64,000 nt of DNA, taken from Pseudomonas sp. LS-2 (GTDB taxonomy: Bacteria > Pseudomonadota > Gammaproteobacteria > Pseudomonadales > Pseudomonadaceae). Location of the stretch: positions 106,715 to 170,714 of the forward strand of contig NZ_QXTJ01000031.1 of assembly GCF_003605735.1 (NCBI RefSeq). Direction: 5' to 3'. A model generated the notes under the pieces. It was not told the origin of the DNA. It saw only the letters and a list, made by a program, of their open reading frames with translations, and did not search any database. This document shows, piece by piece, positions 32,372-41,484 of the stretch (position 1 is the first letter of the stretch; every line of letters begins with the position of its first letter). Made by a program: the position numbers and the translations under genes.

Positions 32372-34240
32372 ATGCTGCAGAATATCAGGGACAATTCACA
32401 AGGCTGGATTGCCAAGACCATCATCGGCGTCATCATTGCTTTGATGGCGCTGACGGGTTTCGATGCCATTTTCCGGGCCACAAGCCATAGTCAGGACGCG
32501 GCGAAGGTCAATGGTGACGAGATCACTCAGAACGAACTGGGCCAGGCGGTCGAAATGCAACGCCGTCAGCTCATGCAACAACTGGGCAAGGACTTCGATC
32601 CTGCAATGCTCAACGAGAAGATGCTGCGTGATTCCGCGCTCAAGGGCCTGATCGATCGCAAGCTGCTGCTGCAAGGCGCGGCGGATTCGAAGTTCGGTTT
32701 CTCTGAAGCTTCGCTGGATCAGCAGATTCTGATGACGCCTGAGTTCCAGGTCGACGGCAAATTCAACGCCGATCGGTTCGATCAGGTGATTCGTCAACTC
32801 GGTTATAGCCGCATGCAGTTCCGCGAGATCCTGGGTCAGGAAATGCTGATCGGCCAGATCCGCGCGGGTATTGCAGGCAGTGCTTTCATCACTGACGCAC
32901 AGGTTGACGCGTTTGCTCGTCTGGAGAAGCAGACCCGCGATTTCGCGACCCTGACCCTCCCGGCCGATCCTTCGAACGTGAAAGTCACGGACGATGAGAT
33001 CAAGGCGCACTACGACCAGCACGCCAAAGAGTTCCTCAGCCCTGAGCAAGTGGTTCTGGACTATATCGAACTGAAGAAATCCTCGTTCTTCGACAAGGTC
33101 ACGGTGAATGACGAAGATCTGCAGGCGGCGTATCAGAAAGAAATCGCCAACCTGGCTGAGCAGCGTCGTGCTGCTCACATCCTGATCGAAGTCAACGACA
33201 AGACCACCGATGCTCAGGCCAAGGCCAAGCTGGAAGAGATTCAGGCGCGTCTGGCCAAGGGCGAAGACTTCGCGGCGCTCGCCAAGGAGTTCTCGCAGGA
33301 TCCTGGTTCTTCGAGCAAAGGCGGTGACCTGGGTTACGCCGGCAAGGGCGTTTACGACCCGGCGTTCGAGGACGCGTTGTACGCGTTGAACAAGGATCAG
33401 GTATCGGCCCCGGTACGCAGCCAGTTCGGCTGGCACCTGATCAAGCTGCTGGGCGTCGAGGCACCCTCGGTTCCGACGTTCGCCAGCCTGAAAGACAAGC
33501 TGACTCACGACCTCAAATCGCAGCAAGTCGAGCAAAAGTACGTCGACGCCAGCAAGAAACTGCAGGACGCCGCGTACGAAGCTTCCGATCTGGTACAGCC
33601 AGCCTCTGATCTGGGCCTGAAGGTGCAGACCACGCAGCCGTTCGGTCGTGAAGGCGGCGAAGGCATTGCGGCGAATCGTGCCGTGATCCAGGCCGCGTTC
33701 AGCCAGGAAGTGATGGAAGAAGGTTCTAACAGTTCGGCGCTGGAGCTCGATCCGGAAACCACGATTGTGGTGCACATGAAAGAGCACCGTCAGCCGGAGC
33801 AGTTGCCTCTGGAAGCGGTTTCCAGCGCCATTCGTGCTCAACTGACCAAGGAGCACGCCAGCGAGGCCGTCAAGGGCACGGGCGAGGCGCTGTTGGCCGG
33901 TCTGCGTGATGGGAAGGTTCCATACACGGCCACCAAGCAGGAAGGTCAGAACTGGAAAGTCGTGGAAGCTGCATCCCGCGGTCAGGAGGGTGTCGATCCT
34001 CAGGTGCTGCAAGCGTTGTTCCGCATGCCCAAGCCTGAGGGCAAGCCGGTCTACAGCAGCCTGACGGCGGCTGACGGAAGCTTCGTGATCGTGCGTCTGA
34101 ACGGCGTGAATCAGGCAGCGCCGGCGACCGATGCAGAGAAGTCTCAGTATCGTCGGTTCCTGGCGTCTCGTGAGGGCAAGCAGGATTTCGAGGCTTACCA
34201 GGCTCAACTGCAGGCGGCGGCGAAGATCGAGAAGTATTGA
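32372..34240 (+). CDS. ppiD: Peptidyl-prolyl isomerase PpiD
   Basis: 622-residue periplasmic chaperone anchored in the inner membrane and associated with the Sec translocon. One membrane segment lies near the N-terminus (TIIGVIIALMALTGFDAIF, about 13-31), followed by a SurA-like N domain and a parvulin domain (about 260-360, RRAAHILIEVND and GGDLGYAGKGVYDPAF), then a C-terminal SurA-like part. ATG 32372 follows GGGGGAC. Downstream of hupB as in other gammaproteobacteria, but separated from it by a terminator. Confidence 0.95.
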   Translation: MLQNIRDNSQGWIAKTIIGVIIALMALTGFDAIFRATSHSQDAAKVNGDEITQNELGQAVEMQRRQLMQQLGKDFDPAMLNEKMLRDSALKGLIDRKLLLQGAADSKFGFSEASLDQQILMTPEFQVDGKFNADRFDQVIRQLGYSRMQFREILGQEMLIGQIRAGIAGSAFITDAQVDAFARLEKQTRDFATLTLPADPSNVKVTDDEIKAHYDQHAKEFLSPEQVVLDYIELKKSSFFDKVTVNDEDLQAAYQKEIANLAEQRRAAHILIEVNDKTTDAQAKAKLEEIQARLAKGEDFAALAKEFSQDPGSSSKGGDLGYAGKGVYDPAFEDALYALNKDQVSAPVRSQFGWHLIKLLGVEAPSVPTFASLKDKLTHDLKSQQVEQKYVDASKKLQDAAYEASDLVQPASDLGLKVQTTQPFGREGGEGIAANRAVIQAAFSQEVMEEGSNSSALELDPETTIVVHMKEHRQPEQLPLEAVSSAIRAQLTKEHASEAVKGTGEALLAGLRDGKVPYTATKQEGQNWKVVEAASRGQEGVDPQVLQALFRMPKPEGKPVYSSLTAADGSFVIVRLNGVNQAAPATDAEKSQYRRFLASREGKQDFEAYQAQLQAAAKIEKY

Positions 34241-34264
34241 TCCTCGTTAAACGCTGAAAAACAG

Positions 34265-34296
34265 AAAGCCCCGGCTCGTGAGAGTTGGGGCTTTTT
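34265..34296 (+). terminator. Rho-independent terminator of ppiD
   Basis: AAAGCCCC ... GGGGCTTT with an inner CTC/GAG stem, followed by T-rich sequence. Confidence 0.88.
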
Positions 34297-34372
34297 GGTT
34301 TTTGGTTTTTGGTGCGGGGTGGGCCGTGTTCAGAGCCGCTATCTGTGGTGCCGCCGATTGGATCTGGCTAAC

Positions 34373-34993
34373 GCCAGACCTGTTTCGCCTTTGGCGAGTT
34401 ACTTGATAGGACCCCAAGTAACCAAGGGTCCTTGCTCTTGGTTTGGCCCCTCGTGCCTCGGGGTTCCTTCACTCCGGTCTCGCTCCGTGGGCCCGCGCCG
34501 AACGGACATCCATGTCCTGACGGCGCTCTCGCCGCATCCATGCGGCTCGGCCCACTGCGCGAGACCTGCGTTCAGCCTGCACCCAAGTCGCGATTGGCGG
34601 TGTCTGGGATTTTGCGTATGAAGATCAAGATCACAAGCAGATCAAAGGCTTCCTGGCTGAAGCCGGCCCCAATGAAATCAATGCGTACAAACGGTAGGAC
34701 CGGCTTTAGCCGGGAAGCTGTTGCTGTTGCTGTTGCTCTTCTACGCGGTAGCCCGGACACCACAAATCGCGACTTGGGTGCAGGCCGAAGGTAGACGACG
34801 CGGAGTGGGTCGAGCGGCATGGATGCCGCGAGAGCGCCGCTAGGACATGGATGTCCGTTCGGCGCGGGCCCACGGAGCGTCGTCGAAGTGAGGGAACCCG
34901 ACGAAGTCGGGCCAAACCAGGAGCAGGCACCCTTGGTTACTTGGGGTTATCAAGTAACCCGCCGAAGGCGCAACAGGTCTGGCGTTAGCCAGA
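34373..34993. repeat. Large inverted-repeat element, copy 2
   Basis: Same architecture as the element at 23051-23697: two opposed arms of about 240 bases (34373-34609 and 34751-34993) with TCTGGCTAACGCCAGA-type outer ends, here around a different centre (inverted CCGGC repeats and a short GCTGTT/GTTGCT triplet run at about 34719-34740). It fills the 842-base convergent gap between ppiD and fabI; no gene seen. Confidence 0.85.
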
Positions 34994-35050
34994 ACCCTAT
35001 CAGCGTCACCCGAGATAACGGATATTCGCACGCTACCCGCTACCCACCTC

Positions 35051-35078
35051 AAACAAACGAGCCGCCGAAGGCGGCCCG
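35051..35078 (-). terminator. Probable terminator of fabI
   Basis: On the minus strand CGGGCCGCC-TTC-GGCGGCTCG (one G-U pair) followed by TTTGTTTG. Confidence 0.7.
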
Positions 35079-35082
35079 AGGA

Positions 35083-35877
35083 TCAACCTTCCAGATCACC
35101 CATCGCGGTGGTGTTGAAACCGCCGTCGACGTACATGATCTCGCCGCTGACACCGGAAGCCAGGTCAGAGCAGAGGAAGGCGCCGGCGTTGCCGACTTCT
35201 TCAATGGTCACGTTGCGACGCAGCGGCGTCTGGGCTTCGTTGGCAGCCAGCATTTTACGGAAGTTCGAAATACCCGACGCCGCCAGCGTGCGGATTGGAC
35301 CCGCCGATACCGCGTTGACGCGGGTGCCTTCCGGACCGAGGCTGCGTGCCAGGTAACGAACGCCGGCTTCCAGGCTCGCCTTGGCCATGCCCATCACGTT
35401 GTAGTTCGGCATGGTGCGCTCGGCGCCCAGGTACGACAGGGTCAGCAGGCTGCCATTGCGGCCTTTCATCAGTTCACGGCCGGCTTTGGCCAAGGCCACG
35501 AAGCTGTAGGCGCTGATGTCGTGCGCGATGCGGAAACCGTCACGGGTGGTGGCCTGGGTGAAGTCGCCGTCCAGTTGGTCGCCCGGGGCGAAGCCAACGG
35601 AGTGCACGATGCAGTCCAGGCCATCCCATTTCTTGCTCAGTTCTTCGAAGACCTTGGCGATTTCTTCATCGCTGGCTACGTCGCAAGGGAAGCACAGGTC
35701 GGCGTTCGAACCCCAGCCTGCTGCGAATTCTTCCACGCGGCCTTTGAGTTTTTCGTTCTGGTAGGTGAAGGCAAGCTCAGCGCCCTCGCGATGCATGGCG
35801 GCAGCGATGCCGGATGCGATGGACAGTTTGCTTGCGACACCGACGATCAGGACGCGCTTACCGGCGAGAAAACCCAT
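35083..35877 (-). CDS. fabI: Enoyl-[ACP] reductase (NADH) FabI
   Basis: 264-residue short-chain dehydrogenase-type enzyme catalysing the last reduction of each fatty acid elongation cycle; target of triclosan. Seen: the nucleotide-binding start [21 protein letters not shown], the substrate tyrosines and lysine of the Y-x6-Y/M-x6-K pattern in [21 protein letters not shown], and the C-terminal [20 protein letters not shown]. Start ATG 35877 with GAGGA upstream. It lies only 18 bases after nppD and may be read from the npp operon as well as from its own promoter. Confidence 0.97.
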   Translation of the reverse strand: MGFLAGKRVLIVGVASKLSIASGIAAAMHREGAELAFTYQNEKLKGRVEEFAAGWGSNADLCFPCDVASDEEIAKVFEELSKKWDGLDCIVHSVGFAPGDQLDGDFTQATTRDGFRIAHDISAYSFVALAKAGRELMKGRNGSLLTLSYLGAERTMPNYNVMGMAKASLEAGVRYLARSLGPEGTRVNAVSAGPIRTLAASGISNFRKMLAANEAQTPLRRNVTIEEVGNAGAFLCSDLASGVSGEIMYVDGGFNTTAMGDLEG

Positions 35878-35895
35878 GGTTTGTTCCTCTTCAGG

Positions 35896-37506
35896 TTAAT
35901 CGACAGCTGCCGGCGCCAAGAAGGCGGCTTCCAGCAGCTGCTGTGTATAAGGATGTTGCGGTGCGGCGAAGATGTCCTCTGCCACACCCTGTTCGACCAC
36001 TTGGCCTTGCTTGACCACCATCAGTTGGTGGCTCAGCGCTTTGACTACCGCCAGGTCATGGCTGATAAACAAATACGTCAGGTTGTACTTGGTTTGCAGG
36101 GAGCGCAAAAGCTCCACCACTTGACGCTGAACGGTCCGGTCGAGGGCCGAAGTCGGCTCGTCCAGTAAAATCAGCGCCGGTTTTAACACTAATGCCCGGG
36201 CAATGGCGATCCTTTGCCGTTGTCCACCGGAAAACTCGTGGGGATAGCGGTGCCGGGTATCCGGGTCCAGACCTACCTCCTTGAGCGCCGCGATCACCGC
36301 CGCTTCCTGTTCGACGGGGGTACCGATCCTGTGAATCCGCAAACCCTCGCCAACGATGTCGCATACCGACATGCGAGGACTGAGGCTGCCGAACGGGTCC
36401 TGAAACACCACTTGCATCTGGCGTCTTAACGGACGCACCTGATCCTGCTTGAGACACGCCAATGAGTGGCCCTGGAAGCGTATCTCGCCTTCGCTGCGAA
36501 TCAACCGCAGAATCGCCAGCCCCAGCGTCGACTTGCCCGAACCGCTCTCGCCGACGATCCCCAGCGTCTGTCCCTTGGGCAGACTGAAGTGGATGCCGTC
36601 CACGGCCTTGACGTGATCGACGGTGCGCTTGAACACACCTTTCTTGATCGGAAACCAGACTTTCAGGTCCTCGACCTCCAGCATCGGCGCACCGGGAACG
36701 TTGTTGGCCGGGCCGCCTTTGGGCTCGGCACTGAGCAGTTCTCGGGTGTACGGATGCTGCGGCGCGGTGAACAGCTCTTCGCACGATGCCTGTTCGACGA
36801 TGCAACCGCGCTGCATGACACATACGCGGTTGGCAATTTGCCGAACCACGTTCAAATCGTGGCTGATCAGCAGCAAGGCCATGCCCAGCCGACCCTGCAG
36901 TTCCTTGAGCAACTTGAGGATTTTCAGCTGGACCGTGACGTCCAGCGCGGTGGTCGGCTCGTCGGCAATCAGCAGCTCGGGTTCGTTCGCCAGGGCCATG
37001 GCGATCATCACCCGCTGGCGCTGGCCGCCTGAGAGCTCGTGTGGCAGGGCTTTGAGGCGCTTGAGCGGCTCGGGGATGCCGACCATCTCCAGAAGCTCCA
37101 GCGTACGCCGGGTCGCGGCCTTGCCGGTCAGGCCCTTGTGCAGGCCGAGCACTTCGTTGATCTGCTTTTCGATCGATTGCAGCGGGTTCAGCGAGGTCAT
37201 CGGCTCCTGAAAGATCATCGCAATGCGGTTGCCACGAATGGCGCGCATGCGTTTTTCGCTGACCGTCAGCAGGTCGTTGCCCGCGTACTGAATCGTGCCG
37301 GTCGGATGCCGGGCGAGGGGGTAGGGCAGAAGGCGCAGGATCGAATGGGCTGTCACTGACTTGCCCGATCCACTTTCGCCGACCAGTGCCAGGGTTTCGC
37401 CCTTGGGAATATCGAAACTGATGCCTTCGACCACGCGCTGGACTTTGTCGCCCGTGACGAACTCGACGGACAGGTTGCGGATCTCGATCAGATTGTCCTG
37501 GGTCAT
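35896..37506 (-). CDS. nppD: Peptide/nucleoside-antibiotic ABC importer ATPase (NppD/YejF)
   Basis: 536-residue double ATPase made of two fused OppD/DppD-like halves. Each has its own GESGSGKS Walker A (about residues 40 and 320), signature (LSGGQRQRVMIA and FSGGQRQRIAIA) and Walker B (LLIADEPTTALD, LILLDEPTSALD). The start is ATG 37506 (MTQDNLIEIRNLSVEF); the open frame extends nine codons upstream into nppC. It energises import through NppB/NppC. In P. aeruginosa the homologous operon transports peptides and uridyl-peptide antibiotics. Confidence 0.93.
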   Translation of the reverse strand: MTQDNLIEIRNLSVEFVTGDKVQRVVEGISFDIPKGETLALVGESGSGKSVTAHSILRLLPYPLARHPTGTIQYAGNDLLTVSEKRMRAIRGNRIAMIFQEPMTSLNPLQSIEKQINEVLGLHKGLTGKAATRRTLELLEMVGIPEPLKRLKALPHELSGGQRQRVMIAMALANEPELLIADEPTTALDVTVQLKILKLLKELQGRLGMALLLISHDLNVVRQIANRVCVMQRGCIVEQASCEELFTAPQHPYTRELLSAEPKGGPANNVPGAPMLEVEDLKVWFPIKKGVFKRTVDHVKAVDGIHFSLPKGQTLGIVGESGSGKSTLGLAILRLIRSEGEIRFQGHSLACLKQDQVRPLRRQMQVVFQDPFGSLSPRMSVCDIVGEGLRIHRIGTPVEQEAAVIAALKEVGLDPDTRHRYPHEFSGGQRQRIAIARALVLKPALILLDEPTSALDRTVQRQVVELLRSLQTKYNLTYLFISHDLAVVKALSHQLMVVKQGQVVEQGVAEDIFAAPQHPYTQQLLEAAFLAPAAVD

Positions 37507-37507
37507 G

Positions 37508-38527
37508 TCATTTCCTCGGGTCGAATGCGTCACGGGCGGATTCGCCGATGAACACCAGCAAACTCAACATGATCGCCAGCACGGCGAAGGCACTGATGCC
37601 CAGCCACGGCGCTTGCAGGTTGGATTTGCCCTGAGCCACCAGTTCGCCCAGCGATGGCGAGCCAGCGGGCAGGCCGAAGCCCAGGAAGTCCAGCGCGGTC
37701 AGGGTGCCGATCGCGCCGGTGAGGATGAACGGCATGAAGGTCATGGTCGAGACCATGGCGTTGGGCAGGATGTGGCGGAACATGATCGCCCCGTTCTGCA
37801 TGCCCAGCGCGCGTGCGGCACGAACGTATTCCAGGTTGCGGCCGCGCAGAAACTCGGCGCGCACCACGTCCACCAGGCTCATCCACGAGAACAACAGCAT
37901 GATGCCCAGCAACCACCAGAAGTTGGGCTGAACGAAGCTCGCCAGGATGATCAGCAGGTAGAGCACGGGCAGGCCCGACCAGATTTCCAGAAACCGCTGA
38001 CCGACCAGATCCACCCAGCCGCCATAGAAGCCCTGCAAGGCGCCGGCAATGACGCCGATGATCGAACTGAGCACCGTCAACGTCAACGCGAACAGCACCG
38101 AAACGCGGAAACCATAGATCACTCGTGCCAGCACATCGCGCCCTTGATCATCGGTGCCCAGCAGGTTCTCCCGAGAGGGCGGAGCGGGGGCCGGGACTTT
38201 CAAGTCGTAGTTGATGCTCTGGTAGCTGAACGGAATCGGTGCCCAGAGCGTCCAGCCACCCTTGGCCGCCAGCAGCTCCTTGATGTACGGGCTCTTGTAG
38301 TTGGCTTCAAGCGGGAATTCGCCGCCGAACGTCGTTTCCGGATAACGCTTGAACACCGGGAAATACCACTCGCCGTCGTAGCGCACGGCCAGCGGTTTGT
38401 CGTTGGCGATCAGCTCGGCGCCCAGGCTTGCGCCGAACAGGATCAGGAACAGCCACAGCGACCACCAGCCACGCTTGTTGGCCTTGAAACGTTCGAAACG
38501 GCGTCGATTGAGAGGGGACAACGTCAT
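37508..38527 (-). CDS. nppC: ABC importer permease NppC/YejE
   Basis: 339-residue inner-membrane permease of the OppC/DppC type. The N-terminal anchor is WWSLWLFLILFGASLGAELI; a long periplasmic loop (YPETTFGGEFP..., about 60-130) precedes GTDDQGRDVLARVIYGFR and five further helices; the EAA loop is YVRAARALGMQNGAIMFRHILPN. I start at ATG 38527 (MTLSPLNRRRF), one base after the nppB stop; the frame is open 13 codons further. One base separates it from nppD. Confidence 0.92.
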   Translation of the reverse strand: MTLSPLNRRRFERFKANKRGWWSLWLFLILFGASLGAELIANDKPLAVRYDGEWYFPVFKRYPETTFGGEFPLEANYKSPYIKELLAAKGGWTLWAPIPFSYQSINYDLKVPAPAPPSRENLLGTDDQGRDVLARVIYGFRVSVLFALTLTVLSSIIGVIAGALQGFYGGWVDLVGQRFLEIWSGLPVLYLLIILASFVQPNFWWLLGIMLLFSWMSLVDVVRAEFLRGRNLEYVRAARALGMQNGAIMFRHILPNAMVSTMTFMPFILTGAIGTLTALDFLGFGLPAGSPSLGELVAQGKSNLQAPWLGISAFAVLAIMLSLLVFIGESARDAFDPRK

Positions 38528-38528
38528 A

Positions 38529-39602
38529 TCAATGATCCCTGCGGTCGAAGTCGATACGTGGGTCAACCAGCGTGTAGGTCAGGTCGCCGATCAGTTTCAC
38601 CACCAGCCCCAGCAGGGTGAAGATGAACAGGGTGCCGAACACTACCGGGTAGTCGCGGTTGATCGCCGCTTCAAAGCTCATCAGACCGAGGCCGTCGAGG
38701 GAAAAGATCACTTCCACCAGCAGTGAGCCGGTGAAGAAGATGCCAATGAAGGCCGAAGGGAAACCGGCGATCACCAGCAGCATGGCATTGCGAAACACAT
38801 GCCCGTACAACACGCGACGCTGGGTCAGGCCCTTGGCCTTGGCGGTGATCACGTATTGCTTGCCGATTTCATCGAGGAAGCTGTTCTTGGTCAGCAGGGT
38901 CATGGTGGCGAAGTTGCCGATCACCAGTGCCGTGATGGGCAGCACCAAGTGCCAGAAGTAATCGCCGATCTTGCCCAGCCAGCTCAGTTCGTCGAAGTTG
39001 CTGGAGGTCAGGCCGCGCAACGGGAACCAGTCGAAATAGCTGCCCCCGGCGAACACCACGATCAGCAGAATGGCGAACAGGAACGCGGGAATCGCATAGC
39101 CGACGATGATTGCCGAGCTGGTCCAGACGTCGAAATGGCTGCCATGTCGCGTGGCCTTGGCGATCCCCAGCGGGATCGACACCAGGTACATGATCAAGGT
39201 GCTCCACAGCCCAAGTGAGATCGAGACAGGCATCTTCTCGACGATCAGGTCGATGACCTTGGCGTCGCGGAAGAAACTGTCACCGAAATCCAGTCGGGCG
39301 TAGTTCTTGATCATGATCCACAGACGTTCCGGCGCCGATTTGTCGAAGCCGTACATGTGCTCGATTTCCTTGACCAGCGCCGGGTCCAGGCCCTGGGCGC
39401 CACGGTAGGTCGAGCCCGCCACGGACACTTCCGCGCCGCCACCGGCAATCCGGCTGGTGGCGCCCTCGAAGCCTTCGAGTTTGGCGATCATCTGTTCGAC
39501 CGGCCCGCCGGGCGCGGCCTGGATGATCACGAAGTTGATCAGCAGAATGCCGAACAGGGTCGGCACGATCAGCAGCAAGCGCCGCAGCATGTACGCCAGC
39601 AT
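38529..39602 (-). CDS. nppB: ABC importer permease NppB/YejB
   Basis: 357-residue inner-membrane permease of the OppB/DppB type. It begins [28 protein letters not shown], has the long periplasmic insertion typical of YejB (about 35-120) and an EAA loop near [23 protein letters not shown]. It directly abuts nppA2 upstream and nppC downstream. Confidence 0.93.
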   Translation of the reverse strand: MLAYMLRRLLLIVPTLFGILLINFVIIQAAPGGPVEQMIAKLEGFEGATSRIAGGGAEVSVAGSTYRGAQGLDPALVKEIEHMYGFDKSAPERLWIMIKNYARLDFGDSFFRDAKVIDLIVEKMPVSISLGLWSTLIMYLVSIPLGIAKATRHGSHFDVWTSSAIIVGYAIPAFLFAILLIVVFAGGSYFDWFPLRGLTSSNFDELSWLGKIGDYFWHLVLPITALVIGNFATMTLLTKNSFLDEIGKQYVITAKAKGLTQRRVLYGHVFRNAMLLVIAGFPSAFIGIFFTGSLLVEVIFSLDGLGLMSFEAAINRDYPVVFGTLFIFTLLGLVVKLIGDLTYTLVDPRIDFDRRDH

Positions 39603-39603
39603 G

Positions 39604-41484
39604 TTATTGCTCCGTGTCCTTGGAGGGTGCCTCAGGCTCGGCGAGATCCGGCGCGGTCTGCAGCGGAATCGCTGGCGTCGCGTCGGGTTTGACCCACCAG
39701 GTCATGGTGCCGATGTCGTACAGCGGGGTTTTGTCCGGATGGCCCAGATGATCCCAGTACGCCAGGCGCCAGGTCTTGATGTGCCAGTTGGGGATCACGT
39801 AGTACCCCCACAGCAGGGCGCGGTCCAGCGCGCGGGTGTGGTCGATCAGGCTTTGCCGCGAATCGGCGTTGATCAGGCCATCGACCAGCGTGTCGACGGC
39901 GGGATCCTTGAGCCCGATCAGGTTGTAGCTGCCCGGCCTGTCGGCAGCGGAGGAGGTCCAGTAATCGCGCTGTTCGTTACCCGGCGAGCTGGATTGCGGG
40001 AAGCTGCCGACGATCATGTCGTAGTCCCGCGAGCGGCGGCGGGTGATGTATTGCGAGACGTCGACCCGGCGAATCTCCAGGTTGATGCCGATGTCGGCCA
40101 GGTTGCGTTTGAACGGCAGCAGCACGCGCTCGAACTCGGTCTGGGCCAGCAGGAACTCGATGGTGACCGGTTTGCCTTCGGTATCGACCATCTTGTCGCC
40201 GACGATTTTCCAGCCCGCGTCCTTGAGCAGCTGAAACGCCTTGCGCTGTTGTTCGCGAATGATGCCGCTGCCATCGGTGACCGGCAGCTTGAACTCATCG
40301 GTGAAAAGTTGTGCAGGCAGTTTGTCGCGCAGCGGTTCAAGAATCTTCAATTCGGCCTCTGACGGCAGGCCGCGCGAGCCCATGTCCGAGTTGTCGAAAT
40401 AGCTCTTGGTGCGTGTGTACGTGCCGAAGAACAGCTGCTTGTTGGTCCATTCGAAATCCAGCAACAGGCTCAGCGCCTGACGCACGCGGGCATCCTGGAA
40501 CATCGGCTTGCGCAGGTTGAAGATGAAACCCTGCATGCCCTGCGGGTTGCCGTTGGGGATTTCTTCCTTGATCAGGCGACCTTCGCGCACGGCGGGTACG
40601 TCGTAAGCGGTGGCCCAGTTCTTGGCGGTCATTTCCTGCCAGAAGTCGAACGCGCCGGCCTTCAATGCTTCGAGGGCCACGGTGTTGTCGCGGTAGTAGT
40701 CAGTCGAGAGCTTGTCGAAGTTGTAGAAACCCTTGTTGACCGGCAGGTCTTTGCCCCAGTAATCCTTGACTCGCTCATAACGCACGGAGCGTCCTGGCTT
40801 GACGTCGACCACCTTGTACGGCCCGCTGCCCAGCGGAATCTCCAGATTGCCTTTGCTGAAATCGCGTGTGGCCCACCAGTGTTTCGGCAGCACCGGCAAC
40901 TGGCCGATGATCAGCGGCAGTTCGCGGTTATTGGTGTGCTTGAATTTGAAGAGCACGGTCAGCGGGTTTTCGGCCACCACCTGATCGACATCGGCGTAGT
41001 AGCTGCGATAGAGCGGCGAGCCATCCTTGATCAGGGTGTCGAAGCTGAACACCACGTCTTCGGCGCGCACCGGATGGCCGTCGTTGAATTTCGCTTCGGG
41101 GCGCAGGTAGAAACGCACCCAGCTGTTGTCCGGCGCCTTCTCGATCTTGCCGGCGATCAGGCCGTATTCGGTGAATGGCTCGTCCAGACCCTGACGCGCC
41201 AACGTGTCATAAATCAGACCGATGTCATCGGCGGGCACGCCCTTGCTGATGAACGGGTTAAGGCTGTCGAAACCGCCAAACCCGGCGCTGCGCAGAATCC
41301 CGCCCTTGGGCGCATCGGGGTTCACGTAATCGAAGTGCTTGAAGTCTGCCGGGTATTTCGGCGGTTCGTTGTACAGCGTGATGGCATGTTGCGGGGCCGC
41401 CTGGGTCGTGCAGGCCATTCCAAGCAACAAGGGTGCTAGCAGGAACAGGCCGCCAGCCCGCGTCAGGGAGCGCAGTGCGGTCAT
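39604..41484 (-). CDS. nppA2: Periplasmic substrate-binding protein NppA2
   Basis: 626-residue extracellular solute-binding protein family 5 (oligopeptide type). Signal peptide about residues 1-29 ([17 protein letters not shown]). Family landmarks: [53 protein letters not shown] and [19 protein letters not shown] [11 protein letters not shown] 41484 overlaps the stop of nppA1 (ATGA), with GGAG eight bases upstream; the longer open frame to 41781 is an artefact. It is clearly paralogous to nppA1. Confidence 0.92.
   Translation of the reverse strand: MTALRSLTRAGGLFLLAPLLLGMACTTQAAPQHAITLYNEPPKYPADFKHFDYVNPDAPKGGILRSAGFGGFDSLNPFISKGVPADDIGLIYDTLARQGLDEPFTEYGLIAGKIEKAPDNSWVRFYLRPEAKFNDGHPVRAEDVVFSFDTLIKDGSPLYRSYYADVDQVVAENPLTVLFKFKHTNNRELPLIIGQLPVLPKHWWATRDFSKGNLEIPLGSGPYKVVDVKPGRSVRYERVKDYWGKDLPVNKGFYNFDKLSTDYYRDNTVALEALKAGAFDFWQEMTAKNWATAYDVPAVREGRLIKEEIPNGNPQGMQGFIFNLRKPMFQDARVRQALSLLLDFEWTNKQLFFGTYTRTKSYFDNSDMGSRGLPSEAELKILEPLRDKLPAQLFTDEFKLPVTDGSGIIREQQRKAFQLLKDAGWKIVGDKMVDTEGKPVTIEFLLAQTEFERVLLPFKRNLADIGINLEIRRVDVSQYITRRRSRDYDMIVGSFPQSSSPGNEQRDYWTSSAADRPGSYNLIGLKDPAVDTLVDGLINADSRQSLIDHTRALDRALLWGYYVIPNWHIKTWRLAYWDHLGHPDKTPLYDIGTMTWWVKPDATPAIPLQTAPDLAEPEAPSKDTEQ

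Noticed and set aside
34819..36168. 449-residue plus-strand frame starting in the repeat and running through fabI
   Set aside because: Begins inside the inverted-repeat element and then reads antisense to fabI and nppD.
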